Shown here: piece by piece, positions 1 to 8,972 of the stretch
Layout of the letters: every line of letters begins with the position of its first letter
How positions within the stretch are numbered: the first letter of the stretch is position 1
NCBI RefSeq assembly: GCF_000155775.1
Contig: NZ_DS989813.1
Location: 141,344-203,041 of the forward strand
Origin: Glaciecola sp. HTCC2999
GTDB lineage: Bacteria; Pseudomonadota; Gammaproteobacteria; Enterobacterales; Alteromonadaceae
Direction: 5' to 3'
DNA length: 61,698 nt
Program-made: the position numbers and the translations under genes
Notes under the pieces: generated by a model
What the model saw: only the letters and a program-made list of their open reading frames with translations
Database searches by the model: none
What the model was told of the DNA's origin: nothing

Positions 1-40
1 TTTAGTTGTCATGATTGTTAACCTAAACAAGGACATTACT

Positions 41-913
41 ATGTCAAATATTACCCCTATATCGACTGTAAAATCGCGCTTCTCATTAAAACACCTTTCT
101 GCTTTGTTGATTGCAGTGCCGTTACTCACGACGTTAACGGTATCATCAGCACTCGCTAAAGGCCCTCATGGCGGGTCATCACATGATCCAGTCCGAGCGA
201 TGTTTAAAGGGTTAGATTTAACCGAGGCTCAAAAAGAACAGCTCCATACGATCCGTAAACAGGCACAAAATAATCGGGTCTTATATCGCGGTGAACGCGA
301 AGAAGGCCAAGCGTTAATGGAACAAGCTAACAAACTAGCAGCTTGGGATGAAGCCCAGATGCGCAGCTTAATTGAAAGTAAGATTGCGAATCGCCAAATA
401 AGCAAATTGGCACAGGCAGAAACGAAACATGCGATGTTTTCGGTGTTGACCGAAGCACAACAAGCTCAGTTAGCTGAAAAACGAGCACTGAAACGAGCGA
501 ATAAAACACCTGGGGTCCGTGCTGCTAAACAACTTAAGCGCTTACTTAACATGGCGAAACGGGTAGAGGCTACTGACACGCAAATCGATGAATTAAAGAC
601 ACTTCATACTCAACACCTCACCGCAATGAGTGCGTTAAAAGCATCTGCGATGGCTCATAAGGAGGCTGAGCGGGAATTGATTCATGCCGATGAATTTGAT
701 GTTGCTCAGTGGTATGAATTGCAGGCTAATTTTAAAGATACAGCAGTGAATATCGGTCTACAAAAAGCACAGCATCGTTATGCTATGAATCAAGTGTTTA
801 ATGATGAACAACAAGCACAACTGCAAGTAATGAAACAAAAAATGCAGAAGAAAATGAAACGTAAAATGAAACCAAAAACCAAAAAAGAACAGGCTCGTAA
901 TCAAGCTGGTTAA
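41..913 (+). CDS. Spy/CpxP family periplasmic protein (LTxxQ-like)
   Basis: Secreted protein of about 290 residues resembling the Spy/CpxP/ZraP group, periplasmic helical chaperones that respond to envelope stress. A basic start followed by a hydrophobic segment (LLIAVPLLTTLTVSSALA) forms a signal peptide ending near AKG. The mature part is Gln/Ala/Lys-rich and helical, with the LTEAQKEQL motif soon after the signal and similar LTEAQQAQL and FNDEQQAQL elements later. The tail is strongly basic (KKMKRKMKPK). I chose the ATG at 41 because AAGGAC precedes it at a good distance; an upstream in-frame ATG at 11 lacks such a site. It is longer than E. coli Spy (about 160 residues), suggesting a repeated helical unit. 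Its upstream partner lies outside the window. Family assignment is fairly sure; exact role is not. Confidence 0.75.
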   Translation: MSNITPISTVKSRFSLKHLSALLIAVPLLTTLTVSSALAKGPHGGSSHDPVRAMFKGLDLTEAQKEQLHTIRKQAQNNRVLYRGEREEGQALMEQANKLAAWDEAQMRSLIESKIANRQISKLAQAETKHAMFSVLTEAQQAQLAEKRALKRANKTPGVRAAKQLKRLLNMAKRVEATDTQIDELKTLHTQHLTAMSALKASAMAHKEAERELIHADEFDVAQWYELQANFKDTAVNIGLQKAQHRYAMNQVFNDEQQAQLQVMKQKMQKKMKRKMKPKTKKEQARNQAG

Positions 914-931
914 TTCCATAAAAATCAAAAT

Positions 932-961
932 CGTTGACCGAGTCCACTGACGAGGTCAACG
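932..961 (+). terminator. Weak stem-loop after the Spy-like gene
   Basis: CGTTGACC at 932-939 pairs perfectly with GGTCAACG at 954-961 around a 14-base loop, 20 bases after the stop codon. The sequence after the stem (TCTTGTAAAAC) has only a poor T tract, so it may be an inefficient terminator or a 3' stabilising hairpin. Confidence 0.4.
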
Positions 962-1065
962 TCTTGTAAAACGCAAAACCACAACCACTGTTTACAGCGC
1001 AACAAAGATTATTTTGTCGTTAATTTACTTAAAATAGATATCAAGGTAAAATTGAATCTCAATTC

Positions 1066-3246
1066 ATGTTTTGTGATAGTGCAGTGATCAAATTACAAAT
1101 TGCCTTGTTCTTCTTACTTTTTAGCTCAGTGATACAAGCTGATACTCTAGTCATTTTAGAACGGTCAGGGACGCTCACCTTTACTCATTCTTTGGCACAA
1201 GAACTGCAAAAAAAGCAACTTCCCGAACACGTGCATGTTGGGTATGTTGATACTATTTATTCAACATTAAAACCGGATACAAAGAGCACATCCATAGAAT
1301 TGTATAAATCAGCTATCTTATTATCCGCAGGTATCGACGAGTTCACACCTATTGATAAGGTCATCAGTCAAGGCTCTGCATCGGCTCGGTTTCTAGAAGA
1401 TCACCCAGAACTATTCAGCCAAGCTGAGCGTTTCTTTACACATATAGCATGGCAGCCTACCACTGGTACTTTAATACCCTCTGATGTGAATGTTATCGAG
1501 AATATTCGTCACCTCACCACTCTCTTCCCTCAAAGAACGCATTTATTATTGATAGGTAACATTGGCACAGACACAGGCGATTTAATTAAACTCAACATTG
1601 ATGTAACAGACTCGTTTCCATCGATTGCTCGTGTGAATGACCTCGACTATCAGAGCTTTTTTGAAGAAATCAATGAGTTGACTGTCAATACCCAGGACAT
1701 GGTCGCACTAATAACTAACCCGCCAGTAGTCCAATCTGAACTAGCCACGTTGAATTGGTTAAAAGCACAATCGATTCCGATTCTCTTCTTATTTGCAAAT
1801 CATTTAGATTTAGAAGTGTATAAAACGGTTGGGGGGTTAGTTGTCGATCCTATTAAAATTGCTGACATCATCGCCACACTTGCAAACAATGACCCTGTCT
1901 CGCCACAACAACATAACGTCACCACTGCGCTTTACCATGCTGATGCGATTGAAAAATATAACCTCGAACCTGATACCTATAGTACACAATACCAAATTAT
2001 TGGCGAACATTATTACACGAAACTAGACGCTCAAATTTTTACCCTAAGCGCGCTGGTTATACTTATCTTTATCTTATTGTTATATATAAAAAGCCGCTTT
2101 AAATACATCAAATTGCTTAGTGAAAAAACGACGATCGCAGAAAAAGCTAATCAGGCAAAAGATATTCTTCTTGCCAATATTTCTCATGAACTAAGAACTC
2201 CTCTAAACGCAATTAATCTTGCTTTTTATTCGCTTGGTCAACATCAAAAAGACGAAGATAGCCCACTCATAAAAGCCGGTCAAAAATCTACAGCTCACCT
2301 GAAATCTATTGTAGATAATGTGTTGGATTATCACCAAACGTCAATTAATGCCATGCAAGTTAATCTAGAATGGAGTAATAAAGACAATCTACTAGATGCG
2401 ATAAAATTACACCAGCATGCTGCACAGGCCAAAGCCTTACATTTCAATATTATAGGATATAATGAGTTACCTTCATGGCTGTATACTGATGAAAAATTGT
2501 TCATACAAATACTGCATAACATCCTATCTAATGCGCTAAAGTTTACCGAAAATGGCGCGATTACCATGACATTTACTCATACCCCCGAGCAGTTAAGTAT
2601 GGCTATCGCAGATACCGGTATTGGCATGTCAGAATCTACAATAGCTGATATTTTTGAACCATTTAAACAAGCTGACTTGTCTATTCGTAAAAAGTATCAA
2701 GGTACAGGTCTTGGAATGGCTTTATGTGACAATTTAATCACATTACTGAAAGGTCGCCTTGATATTCAATCTACCTTGGGAAAAGGGACAACGTTCACTG
2801 TGACAGTTCCCATCAAATTTCAAGATAGTATGGCTGAGGAAACACCGACAACGATAGCTTCAACACGCACATTACTAGATTTAGAACTATTGATTGTAGA
2901 AGACGAGCCGATTAATCGAGAGCTCATGAGCTATGCTATCGCTGACCAAGTGACTCATGTAAACGCGGTTGAGTCGGCTAAAGCCGCGCTTGAATTTATC
3001 GCGGAACATAAAGTGGATGTGGTGTTAACTGATATACAAATGCCTGATATGGACGGAACAGAATTGTTTTATTTGTTGCGTAAACAGTTGCCAGACTTAC
3101 CCATCATTGCAATAACGGGTAATGTACTTCCTCACGAACAACAACTGTATGCAGAAATGGGATTTAATGCCGTTCTTGGAAAACCCTTTAATATGGCTGA
3201 GCTTATGGATATTTTAGAACAACATTTCTATCCTCAAAACAGGTAA
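1066..3246 (+). CDS. Hybrid sensor histidine kinase with periplasmic sensor and C-terminal receiver
   Basis: A 726-residue inner-membrane hybrid kinase. Residues 1-25 are a signal peptide. A periplasmic Rossmann-like domain of about 300 residues resembles the ABC_sub_bind type of substrate-binding proteins. One membrane helix lies near 325-345 (LSALVILIFILLLYI). The HisKA domain has the phospho-acceptor His374 in ISHELRTPLN. The ATPase domain shows N box (NILSNALKFTENG), G1 (DTGIGM) and G2 (GTGLGMAL). The receiver domain has phospho-acceptor Asp656 in LTDIQMPD. No HPt domain or DNA-binding regulator is encoded beside it, so the output partner must be elsewhere. No clear ribosome site precedes the start, which was chosen because the signal peptide begins there. 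The ligand is unknown. It is on its own in the plus direction, ending 20 bases before a convergent gene. Confidence 0.85.
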   Translation: MFCDSAVIKLQIALFFLLFSSVIQADTLVILERSGTLTFTHSLAQELQKKQLPEHVHVGYVDTIYSTLKPDTKSTSIELYKSAILLSAGIDEFTPIDKVISQGSASARFLEDHPELFSQAERFFTHIAWQPTTGTLIPSDVNVIENIRHLTTLFPQRTHLLLIGNIGTDTGDLIKLNIDVTDSFPSIARVNDLDYQSFFEEINELTVNTQDMVALITNPPVVQSELATLNWLKAQSIPILFLFANHLDLEVYKTVGGLVVDPIKIADIIATLANNDPVSPQQHNVTTALYHADAIEKYNLEPDTYSTQYQIIGEHYYTKLDAQIFTLSALVILIFILLLYIKSRFKYIKLLSEKTTIAEKANQAKDILLANISHELRTPLNAINLAFYSLGQHQKDEDSPLIKAGQKSTAHLKSIVDNVLDYHQTSINAMQVNLEWSNKDNLLDAIKLHQHAAQAKALHFNIIGYNELPSWLYTDEKLFIQILHNILSNALKFTENGAITMTFTHTPEQLSMAIADTGIGMSESTIADIFEPFKQADLSIRKKYQGTGLGMALCDNLITLLKGRLDIQSTLGKGTTFTVTVPIKFQDSMAEETPTTIASTRTLLDLELLIVEDEPINRELMSYAIADQVTHVNAVESAKAALEFIAEHKVDVVLTDIQMPDMDGTELFYLLRKQLPDLPIIAITGNVLPHEQQLYAEMGFNAVLGKPFNMAELMDILEQHFYPQNR

Positions 3247-3266
3247 ACAGAAAAGATTAGCTAAAA

Positions 3267-3488
3267 CTAATACTGCCAACCTTGGGACCACTTGTTAGGA
3301 TCTTTGAGTTCAGTCCAATCAATAGAGTATGCATTGTTGGAGATCACCGCCTCAATCACGCAGGATTCCACATCCCCTTCCTCATCAAACGTCACTTTTG
3401 AAACCAAAAAGTGCTTTTCTTTATTCACAGGTTTTACTGCTGTCCACTTACTATGGTGTAATTTTTTAGGATTGAATTTATTAGTCAT
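3267..3488 (-). CDS. TIGR02450/DUF2389 family Trp-rich small protein
   Basis: A 73-residue cytosolic protein matching the small tryptophan-rich TIGR02450 (DUF2389) family. It has the typical opening NPKKLHHSKWTAVKPVNKEK, a VTFDEEG turn, and late tryptophans in IDWTELKDPNKWSQGWQY. The function of the family is unknown. The ATG at 3488 overlaps the TGA of a still smaller upstream reading frame (ATGA), which points to translational coupling. It ends 20 bases from the convergent hybrid kinase gene. The family call is confident because of the dense matches over a very short protein; no role is proposed. Confidence 0.8.
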   Translation of the reverse strand: MTNKFNPKKLHHSKWTAVKPVNKEKHFLVSKVTFDEEGDVESCVIEAVISNNAYSIDWTELKDPNKWSQGWQY

Positions 3489-3645
3489 AATGTTGCCAAT
3501 CGTTTCGCCCAGTTGTTCTGATGCTCTTGTTCACACATTTCTTCTGTGTCATAAACCACTATTTTTACATTAGGTTTAAGTGAAACATCTAAGGTGGTTA
3601 ATACACGCCGAATGTGATTATCCATTTTTTTATCTGTTTTTTCAT
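3485..3645 (-). CDS. Tiny hypothetical gene (53 aa) requiring a -1 shift at an A7 run
   Basis: On the minus strand an ATG at 3645 has a strong ribosome site (GAAAGGGGG) but its frame closes after 15 codons. A second frame opens at the ATG at 3625 and runs 46 residues (MDNHIRRVLTTLDVSLKPNV and on) to a TGA that overlaps the next gene's ATG. The two frames join exactly if one base is gained, or the ribosome slips back by one, at the A7 run (T7 at 3625-3631 on the plus strand). In the zero frame this run reads A-AAA-AAA, a classic slippery heptamer. Alternatives are translation from 3625 without a Shine-Dalgarno, or a sequencing error of one A. The protein family was not recognised. The overlap with the downstream gene argues that it is translated. 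Confidence 0.45.
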
Positions 3646-3715
3646 GGCTAACCCCCTTTCAACGATGCTTCAAGTTAACTATTGTCTTCAATATCCGCAT
3701 TTATATGACAATCGC

Positions 3716-5980
3716 TTAATCTATTTGATGGGCCGCCAATATAAATGCCAACTCTTCGGCTTTATCCAATAATCGACCATAACGACCTGAATTAGCATAA
3801 TGACCAGCACTCATGTTCATACGCATGATTAATAAATTATCATCGGTTTTAGTATGGCGCATTTTCGCCGTCCATTTAGCCGGCTCCCAATAAGTCACTC
3901 GAGGATCGTTAAGCCCACCGGTTACCATCATCGGGGGATATTCCCGTGCTTCAATTTGGTCATATGGGGAGTACGACAAAAGACGCTCAAATGCCACTTT
4001 ATCTGTTATCGGATTACCCCATTCGCTCCACTCTGGCGGTGTTAATGGTAAACTTGCATCGAGCATAGTATTTAAAACATCTACAAAGGGTACTGCCAAT
4101 AACACGGAACGCCACAAGTTAGGCGTCATAGTGACCACCGCCCCCATCATCTTCCCACCGGCAGAGCCGCCCATGATAGAAATGTTACCTGCTGACGTGT
4201 ATCGTTGGTCTACTAGGAAATTCGCCACATCCACAAAATCATTAAATGCGTTTTGACGTTTATCCATCTTGCCATCTAAATACCACTGATAGCCCATTTC
4301 ATCTCCACCTCGCGTGTGGGCAATGGCATAAGCAAAACCTCGATCGAGCATACTTAAACGGGTAATGGAAAAGTTCGGTGACATACTCACCCCATAAGCA
4401 CCGTATGCATAAAGTAATACAGGGGCTTTTCCATCTGGTTTAAAGTCTTTGTGATGTACAATCGATACTGGTATTAGAGCACCATCTTGAGCCGGTGCCA
4501 TTAGACGGGTCGTAATGTACTCGTCTGGATTATATCCTGAAGGAATGCGTTGCTGTTTACGAATGGTGTGTTGTTTGGTTTGTATATTTACATCTATGAT
4601 TGATGCTGGTGTCACCATCGATTCATACTTTACGCGCACGATATCAGAGATAAATTCAGGGTTTACATCTAGACGGACATCATAAATAGTCTCTGTAAAC
4701 TCAATATCCGACATCTCAGAATTATCATATGGCTGAATCGCTAATGCCTCCACAGCATTGCGCGTCAGATGAAGCACAACCCCAAAATTAAACGTCTGCA
4801 GCGATTTTAAATATTGGGTATCGCTTCCCGCAATTACGGTTTCCCAGTTTATATATTCGGGACTCGCTGATGCCACTTTGGCTAAGCGATTATTCACATG
4901 CTGGTCATTGGTTAATATATAGAAATGGTCATTGGCATGGTCAATTTGTGCATTAATTGCCTGGTCGCGCATGACGATAGGTTGTAACGCTTGAGTCACG
5001 TCATTTACTGGTACCGTAAATGCTTCTGTAATATCGTTATTGCCGGTATAAATCACCAAAAATCGCTCGTCCGACGTTAAGGAAAAATCTAACGAAAATT
5101 CTTCGTCATCCTCACTCAATAAGACGGTGTCCTTACCACTTAGAATATCGTAGTAATGAATAGCTTTGGTCGCCCAGCGCTGTTCATGCAACTGAGCATA
5201 GACAATGCCTTTACCGTCATTGACATATAATACATCTTCACGAATATTGGTTAACACGTTAGGTTGTACTTTCCCTGTCTTTAAGTCCTTGATGGAAGCG
5301 ACATATCGTTCACTACCATCAGTATCAATGGTGTACACAATGTGCTGATTATCGGGTGATATATCGTAATCACCTAAGACGAAATAATCTTCACCTTTGG
5401 CTAGTGAGGGTAAATCTAAATAGACTTGTTCACCTCCACTAACTATCTCTTTACGGATCAAGGTTTTATAGTCAGCACCTTCACTATATTCATATCGGTA
5501 CTCAAAACCATTTTTGACAAAAGGTACAGACACATCCGTCGCATCCATTCGTCCTTTAAACTCTTCAAACAAGGTATTCACCAGCGCTCTTCTTGGTTCA
5601 AGAAACGCTTGATAATACTCATTCTCAGCCACTAAATAATCGAGCACAGGCTGATCGTCAATCACAGGATAGCCTTGGTCTTTTAGCCAATGATACGGAT
5701 CGTCTCGACTGATTCCATGAAGCGTATCAATATGATCAATCCGCTTTGCGATTGGGGCAACTTGCTCAATTTGGGGAATGCGTTTAAATGGAGCATTATA
5801 TTGCGTATTATCATAAAGGCGCTGCACCTGTGTTCCAACTTCAACCTCGCTGTTTACGTCTGTAATTGACTCTGTTGATTGTGGCGAACATCCACTCATA
5901 AAAACTCCTATTAGACAGGTAAGACCCAGTAAGCTACGTGTAGGTAATGATGGTAAACAAATAAAATGGTGAAGTGACAT
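3716..5980 (-). CDS. ptrB: Oligopeptidase B-like S9A peptidase, predicted lipoprotein
   Basis: A 754-residue serine peptidase of the prolyl oligopeptidase family, closest by eye to oligopeptidase B, which cleaves peptides after basic residues. After the leader comes the N-terminal arm (DDPYHWLKD, VLDYLVAENEYYQ), a seven-bladed propeller region, and an alpha/beta-hydrolase domain. That domain has the nucleophile Ser606 in GGSAGGK, an Asp candidate in GGLNDPRV and a His candidate in MSAGHYANSGR. The first 31 residues are unusual. They form a signal with a lipobox-like FMSGC at Cys31, followed by an acidic linker, so I infer an envelope-anchored enzyme, whereas E. coli PtrB is cytosolic. AGGGGG lies 7 bases before the start. 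It is transcribed away from the pst operon, behind a bidirectional terminator. Confidence 0.88.
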   Translation of the reverse strand: MSLHHFICLPSLPTRSLLGLTCLIGVFMSGCSPQSTESITDVNSEVEVGTQVQRLYDNTQYNAPFKRIPQIEQVAPIAKRIDHIDTLHGISRDDPYHWLKDQGYPVIDDQPVLDYLVAENEYYQAFLEPRRALVNTLFEEFKGRMDATDVSVPFVKNGFEYRYEYSEGADYKTLIRKEIVSGGEQVYLDLPSLAKGEDYFVLGDYDISPDNQHIVYTIDTDGSERYVASIKDLKTGKVQPNVLTNIREDVLYVNDGKGIVYAQLHEQRWATKAIHYYDILSGKDTVLLSEDDEEFSLDFSLTSDERFLVIYTGNNDITEAFTVPVNDVTQALQPIVMRDQAINAQIDHANDHFYILTNDQHVNNRLAKVASASPEYINWETVIAGSDTQYLKSLQTFNFGVVLHLTRNAVEALAIQPYDNSEMSDIEFTETIYDVRLDVNPEFISDIVRVKYESMVTPASIIDVNIQTKQHTIRKQQRIPSGYNPDEYITTRLMAPAQDGALIPVSIVHHKDFKPDGKAPVLLYAYGAYGVSMSPNFSITRLSMLDRGFAYAIAHTRGGDEMGYQWYLDGKMDKRQNAFNDFVDVANFLVDQRYTSAGNISIMGGSAGGKMMGAVVTMTPNLWRSVLLAVPFVDVLNTMLDASLPLTPPEWSEWGNPITDKVAFERLLSYSPYDQIEAREYPPMMVTGGLNDPRVTYWEPAKWTAKMRHTKTDDNLLIMRMNMSAGHYANSGRYGRLLDKAEELAFILAAHQID

Positions 5981-6025
5981 GCGCCGTCCCCCTGATCAAA
6001 ATTCATTTAATAATAAGGTAAAAAC

Positions 6026-6062
6026 AAAAAAGCGCAATGATATGAAATCATCGCGCTTTTTT
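6026..6062. terminator. Bidirectional terminator between phoU and ptrB
   Basis: An A6-GCGC-AATGAT arm and an ATCAT-CGCGC-T6 arm form a long stem with one mismatch. A/T runs on both sides suit transcripts in either direction. It closes the minus-strand pst-phoU operon, about 45 bases after the phoU stop. Confidence 0.8.
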
Positions 6063-6105
6063 AATTCATGAATGTGATTGACGAAACCACAGATTAAGCT
6101 AGATC

Positions 6106-6825
6106 TTATTCTTCGTTTAGAATTTCTTCGAGGTCTTCTAAATCGATATGTCTAACATCTTTACCATTCACTAAGTAGATTAAGTACTCATTAATATTAA
6201 CTAAATGATCGCCAATTCTTTCTAACGCACGAGCACTCCAGCTAATCGATAATCCACTTTTGATTGTTTTGGGCTTGTCTTTCATACGGCTAACGAGGAA
6301 GTTAAGAAATTCCTCATACTCATCGTTAACAGCCTGGTCTTGTTTTATCACCTCTAGCGCTTGATCAACGTTTAACGTTTCAATCACTTCTAACGTTTGG
6401 GTTAACATTTCAATGACCATGTCACCCATTGAACGAAGGTACTGATATTCTTGTTCACTAATATGCTTTTCTTTGACGTTACGCGTGCTAACAGCAAGCT
6501 TTTCAGCTTCATCGCCAATACGCTCAAAATCCGTAATCGTTTTAATTAAACTTAGCACAAAACGTAGATCAGTCGCAGCCGGCTGTCGGATGGCAATAAT
6601 ACTGGTACACGCTTCATCAATTTTGACTTCTAGCGCATTCACCTTGTTATCACGTTTAATGACTTTTTTAGCGAGCTTTTCATCACCGTCTAATAATGCG
6701 GTAAGACCATCACGTAATTGCTTTTTAACCAAAGCGCCCATCTTAAGCACTTGGCTTTTTATATTTTCTAACTCAACATCAAATTGTTGTGAAATGTGCT
6801 GAGTTGGTTGGTATTCATTTTCCAT
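6106..6825 (-). CDS. phoU: Phosphate signalling complex regulator PhoU
   Basis: A 239-residue all-helical protein with the duplicated PhoU helical domains. It mediates the inhibitory signal from the Pst transporter to PhoR and helps control phosphate import. Typical segments include HISQQFDVELENIKSQVLKM near the start, RQPAATDLRFVLSLIKTI in the middle and ISWSARALERIGDHLVNI near the end. I prefer the ATG at 6825 because AGGG lies about 8 bases upstream; a GTG two codons earlier sits too near that site. The gene begins 13 bases after pstB and ends just before the bidirectional stem-loop, so it is the last gene of the porin-pst operon. Confidence 0.95.
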   Translation of the reverse strand: MENEYQPTQHISQQFDVELENIKSQVLKMGALVKKQLRDGLTALLDGDEKLAKKVIKRDNKVNALEVKIDEACTSIIAIRQPAATDLRFVLSLIKTITDFERIGDEAEKLAVSTRNVKEKHISEQEYQYLRSMGDMVIEMLTQTLEVIETLNVDQALEVIKQDQAVNDEYEEFLNFLVSRMKDKPKTIKSGLSISWSARALERIGDHLVNINEYLIYLVNGKDVRHIDLEDLEEILNEE

Positions 6826-6837
6826 TATCACACCCTA

Positions 6838-7674
6838 TTAGCCAAAACGACCAGATATATAATTTTCAGTTAATTCATGACGAGGATTGGTAAATATCTG
6901 CTTAGTATCCCCCATTTCCACAAGTTTGCCTAAGTGGAAATATGCTGTTTTTTGTGACACTCGTGCAGCCTGTTGCATGGAGTGAGTCACTATAGCAATC
7001 GTATATTTTTCTTTTAATTCGTGGATCAATTCTTCAATGACCGCTGTTGCAATAGGATCCAATGCAGAAGCAGGTTCATCCATTAGAATGACTTCGGGAC
7101 TTACCGCAATAGTCCGAGCGATACATAAGCGTTGCTGTTGGCCACCTGATAAACCTGTACCAGGTTGGTCTAATCGGTCTTTAACTTCATTAAACAAACC
7201 CGCTTTGCGTAAGCTCGTTTCTACGATTTCATCTAATTCAGATTTGTCTGTTGCCAAACCATGGATCTTAGGACCGTATGCGACATTTTCGTATATCGAC
7301 TTAGGGAAGGGATTAGGCTTTTGAAACACCATACCCACTCGCGCTCTTAGCAATACAGGATCCATTTGCTTCCCATAGATTTCTTCACCATCGAGTTGTA
7401 ATGAGCCTTTCACATTACAGATAGGGATCAAATCATTCATACGGTTTAAGCAACGTAGAAATGTTGATTTACCACAACCCGATGGACCGATAAGTGCAGT
7501 CACTTGGTTTTTTTCAAGATCAAAACTGACGTCATGTATCGCTTGGTTATCACCGTAAAATACATCAACATTACGCATAGACATTTTAGCGTCATCACAA
7601 AATGGTTCGCCTACCGCCCCATCGATTTTAATATCGTTAGATCCGAGACTTTTAGCAGAAATAATATCAACCAT
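6838..7674 (-). CDS. pstB: Phosphate ABC transporter ATP-binding protein PstB
   Basis: The ATPase subunit of the high-affinity phosphate importer PstSCAB, a cytosolic protein acting at the inner membrane. Walker A is GPSGCGKST at residues 63-71, the signature is LSGGQQQR, Walker B is [13 protein letters not shown], and the switch His lies in [12 protein letters not shown]. The 278-residue protein is about 20 residues longer than E. coli PstB because of an N-terminal extension before [17 protein letters not shown] precedes the start, only 8 bases after the pstA stop. It is cotranscribed with pstA upstream and phoU downstream. Confidence 0.97.
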   Translation of the reverse strand: MVDIISAKSLGSNDIKIDGAVGEPFCDDAKMSMRNVDVFYGDNQAIHDVSFDLEKNQVTALIGPSGCGKSTFLRCLNRMNDLIPICNVKGSLQLDGEEIYGKQMDPVLLRARVGMVFQKPNPFPKSIYENVAYGPKIHGLATDKSELDEIVETSLRKAGLFNEVKDRLDQPGTGLSGGQQQRLCIARTIAVSPEVILMDEPASALDPIATAVIEELIHELKEKYTIAIVTHSMQQAARVSQKTAYFHLGKLVEMGDTKQIFTNPRHELTENYISGRFG

Positions 7675-7682
7675 GATTTGTC

Positions 7683-8972
7683 CTATTTTGATTCAAAACG
7701 ACGTCGTAAATACGCCGCCGAAGCATTCATTAAAAATAAAAAGCCCAATAACACAAGTATTGCAGCAGATGTTTTAGCTAAGAAGCCACGCTCTGGACTA
7801 TCTGCCCATAAGAATATTTGTACCGGCATTACTGTTGATGCATCCGTAATAGAAGCAGGTACATCAACAATAAACGCCACCATACCAATCATCAACAATG
7901 GCGCCGTTTCACCTAACGCTTGGGCCATACCAATAATCGTACCAGTTAAGATACCCGGCATCGCCATAGGTAACACGTGACTGAAGGTGGTTTGTATTTT
8001 CGAAGCCCCTAAACCAGTAGCCGCTTCTCGTATTGACGGTGGTACGGCTTTGATCGATGCTCGACTCGCGATGATGATAGTGGGCAGTGTCATTAGGGTT
8101 AACACGATCCCGCCCACCAATGGTGCTGAACGCGGTAAACCAAATAAATTAATAATCACCGCTAGACCCAACAGACCAAAGATGATCGACGGTACTGCGG
8201 CTAAGTTATTAATGTTCACTTCAATCATATCGGTCCACTTATTCTTAGGCGCAAACTCCTCTAAATATAAGGCTGCCGCAACGCCTAGTGGGAAAGATAA
8301 AACCAATGTGACTAGCATTGTCAGCATCGTGCCCGTTAATGCTCCGCGAACACCAGCAAGCTCAGGCTCACGCGAATCACTGCTAGTGAAAAACTGGATA
8401 TTAAAGCGCTTATCGATTTGTCCAGCCTCGACCAATGATTTGATCCACTGTGCTTCTTTTTCATCAATACGGATTAATGGCTCACCTAGGGATGTCGTTT
8501 CTTTAAGATAAATATCAACATCATCGTCCACTCTAACCCATACGTTTTGAACCGTGTTTAATGCTTGAGGATTAGCGATTAAGAAATCTTTAATTGCGAA
8601 TTCTGCATTACTAGAATATAAACCATTGAGTTGACGCTTATCACGGCGTGACTTCACATCAGGAAACTGATTGGCTATAGCCTTTCTTAACGTACTGCGG
8701 TAGCGAAGATTTTCAAGAGAGTCGCCTTCTGAATAACGAAGGTTACTGGCCGAATAATCAACTTCAAGTTGCACCCAGTGCTGGTGAAATGCCGGTAATG
8801 CTTTGCTGGTAATATCAAATAACAGTACAAACACTAACATAAAACCTAACAACACGGCCGCTAAACCCGTTGTTTTAAACATCATTTCACTGCGATGACG
8901 TTTTTTTAAGCCTAATTTGATTTTTTCTGTTACTGCCGATGTCGGAAGTGACTCATTCACTGCTTTAGTCAT
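7683..8972 (-). CDS. pstA: Phosphate ABC transporter permease PstA (long form)
   Basis: An inner-membrane permease that pairs with PstC to form the phosphate channel. The C-terminal two-thirds carries the usual membrane domain, with the ATPase-contact loop [20 protein letters not shown]. An N-terminal membrane helix ([17 protein letters not shown]) is followed by about 150 periplasmic residues before the core. This makes the protein 429 residues against about 296 in E. coli. Such long forms are familiar in marine gammaproteobacteria. The start overlaps the pstC end by 8 bases, so the two are translationally coupled. Confidence 0.93.
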   Translation of the reverse strand: MTKAVNESLPTSAVTEKIKLGLKKRHRSEMMFKTTGLAAVLLGFMLVFVLLFDITSKALPAFHQHWVQLEVDYSASNLRYSEGDSLENLRYRSTLRKAIANQFPDVKSRRDKRQLNGLYSSNAEFAIKDFLIANPQALNTVQNVWVRVDDDVDIYLKETTSLGEPLIRIDEKEAQWIKSLVEAGQIDKRFNIQFFTSSDSREPELAGVRGALTGTMLTMLVTLVLSFPLGVAAALYLEEFAPKNKWTDMIEVNINNLAAVPSIIFGLLGLAVIINLFGLPRSAPLVGGIVLTLMTLPTIIIASRASIKAVPPSIREAATGLGASKIQTTFSHVLPMAMPGILTGTIIGMAQALGETAPLLMIGMVAFIVDVPASITDASTVMPVQIFLWADSPERGFLAKTSAAILVLLGFLFLMNASAAYLRRRFESK

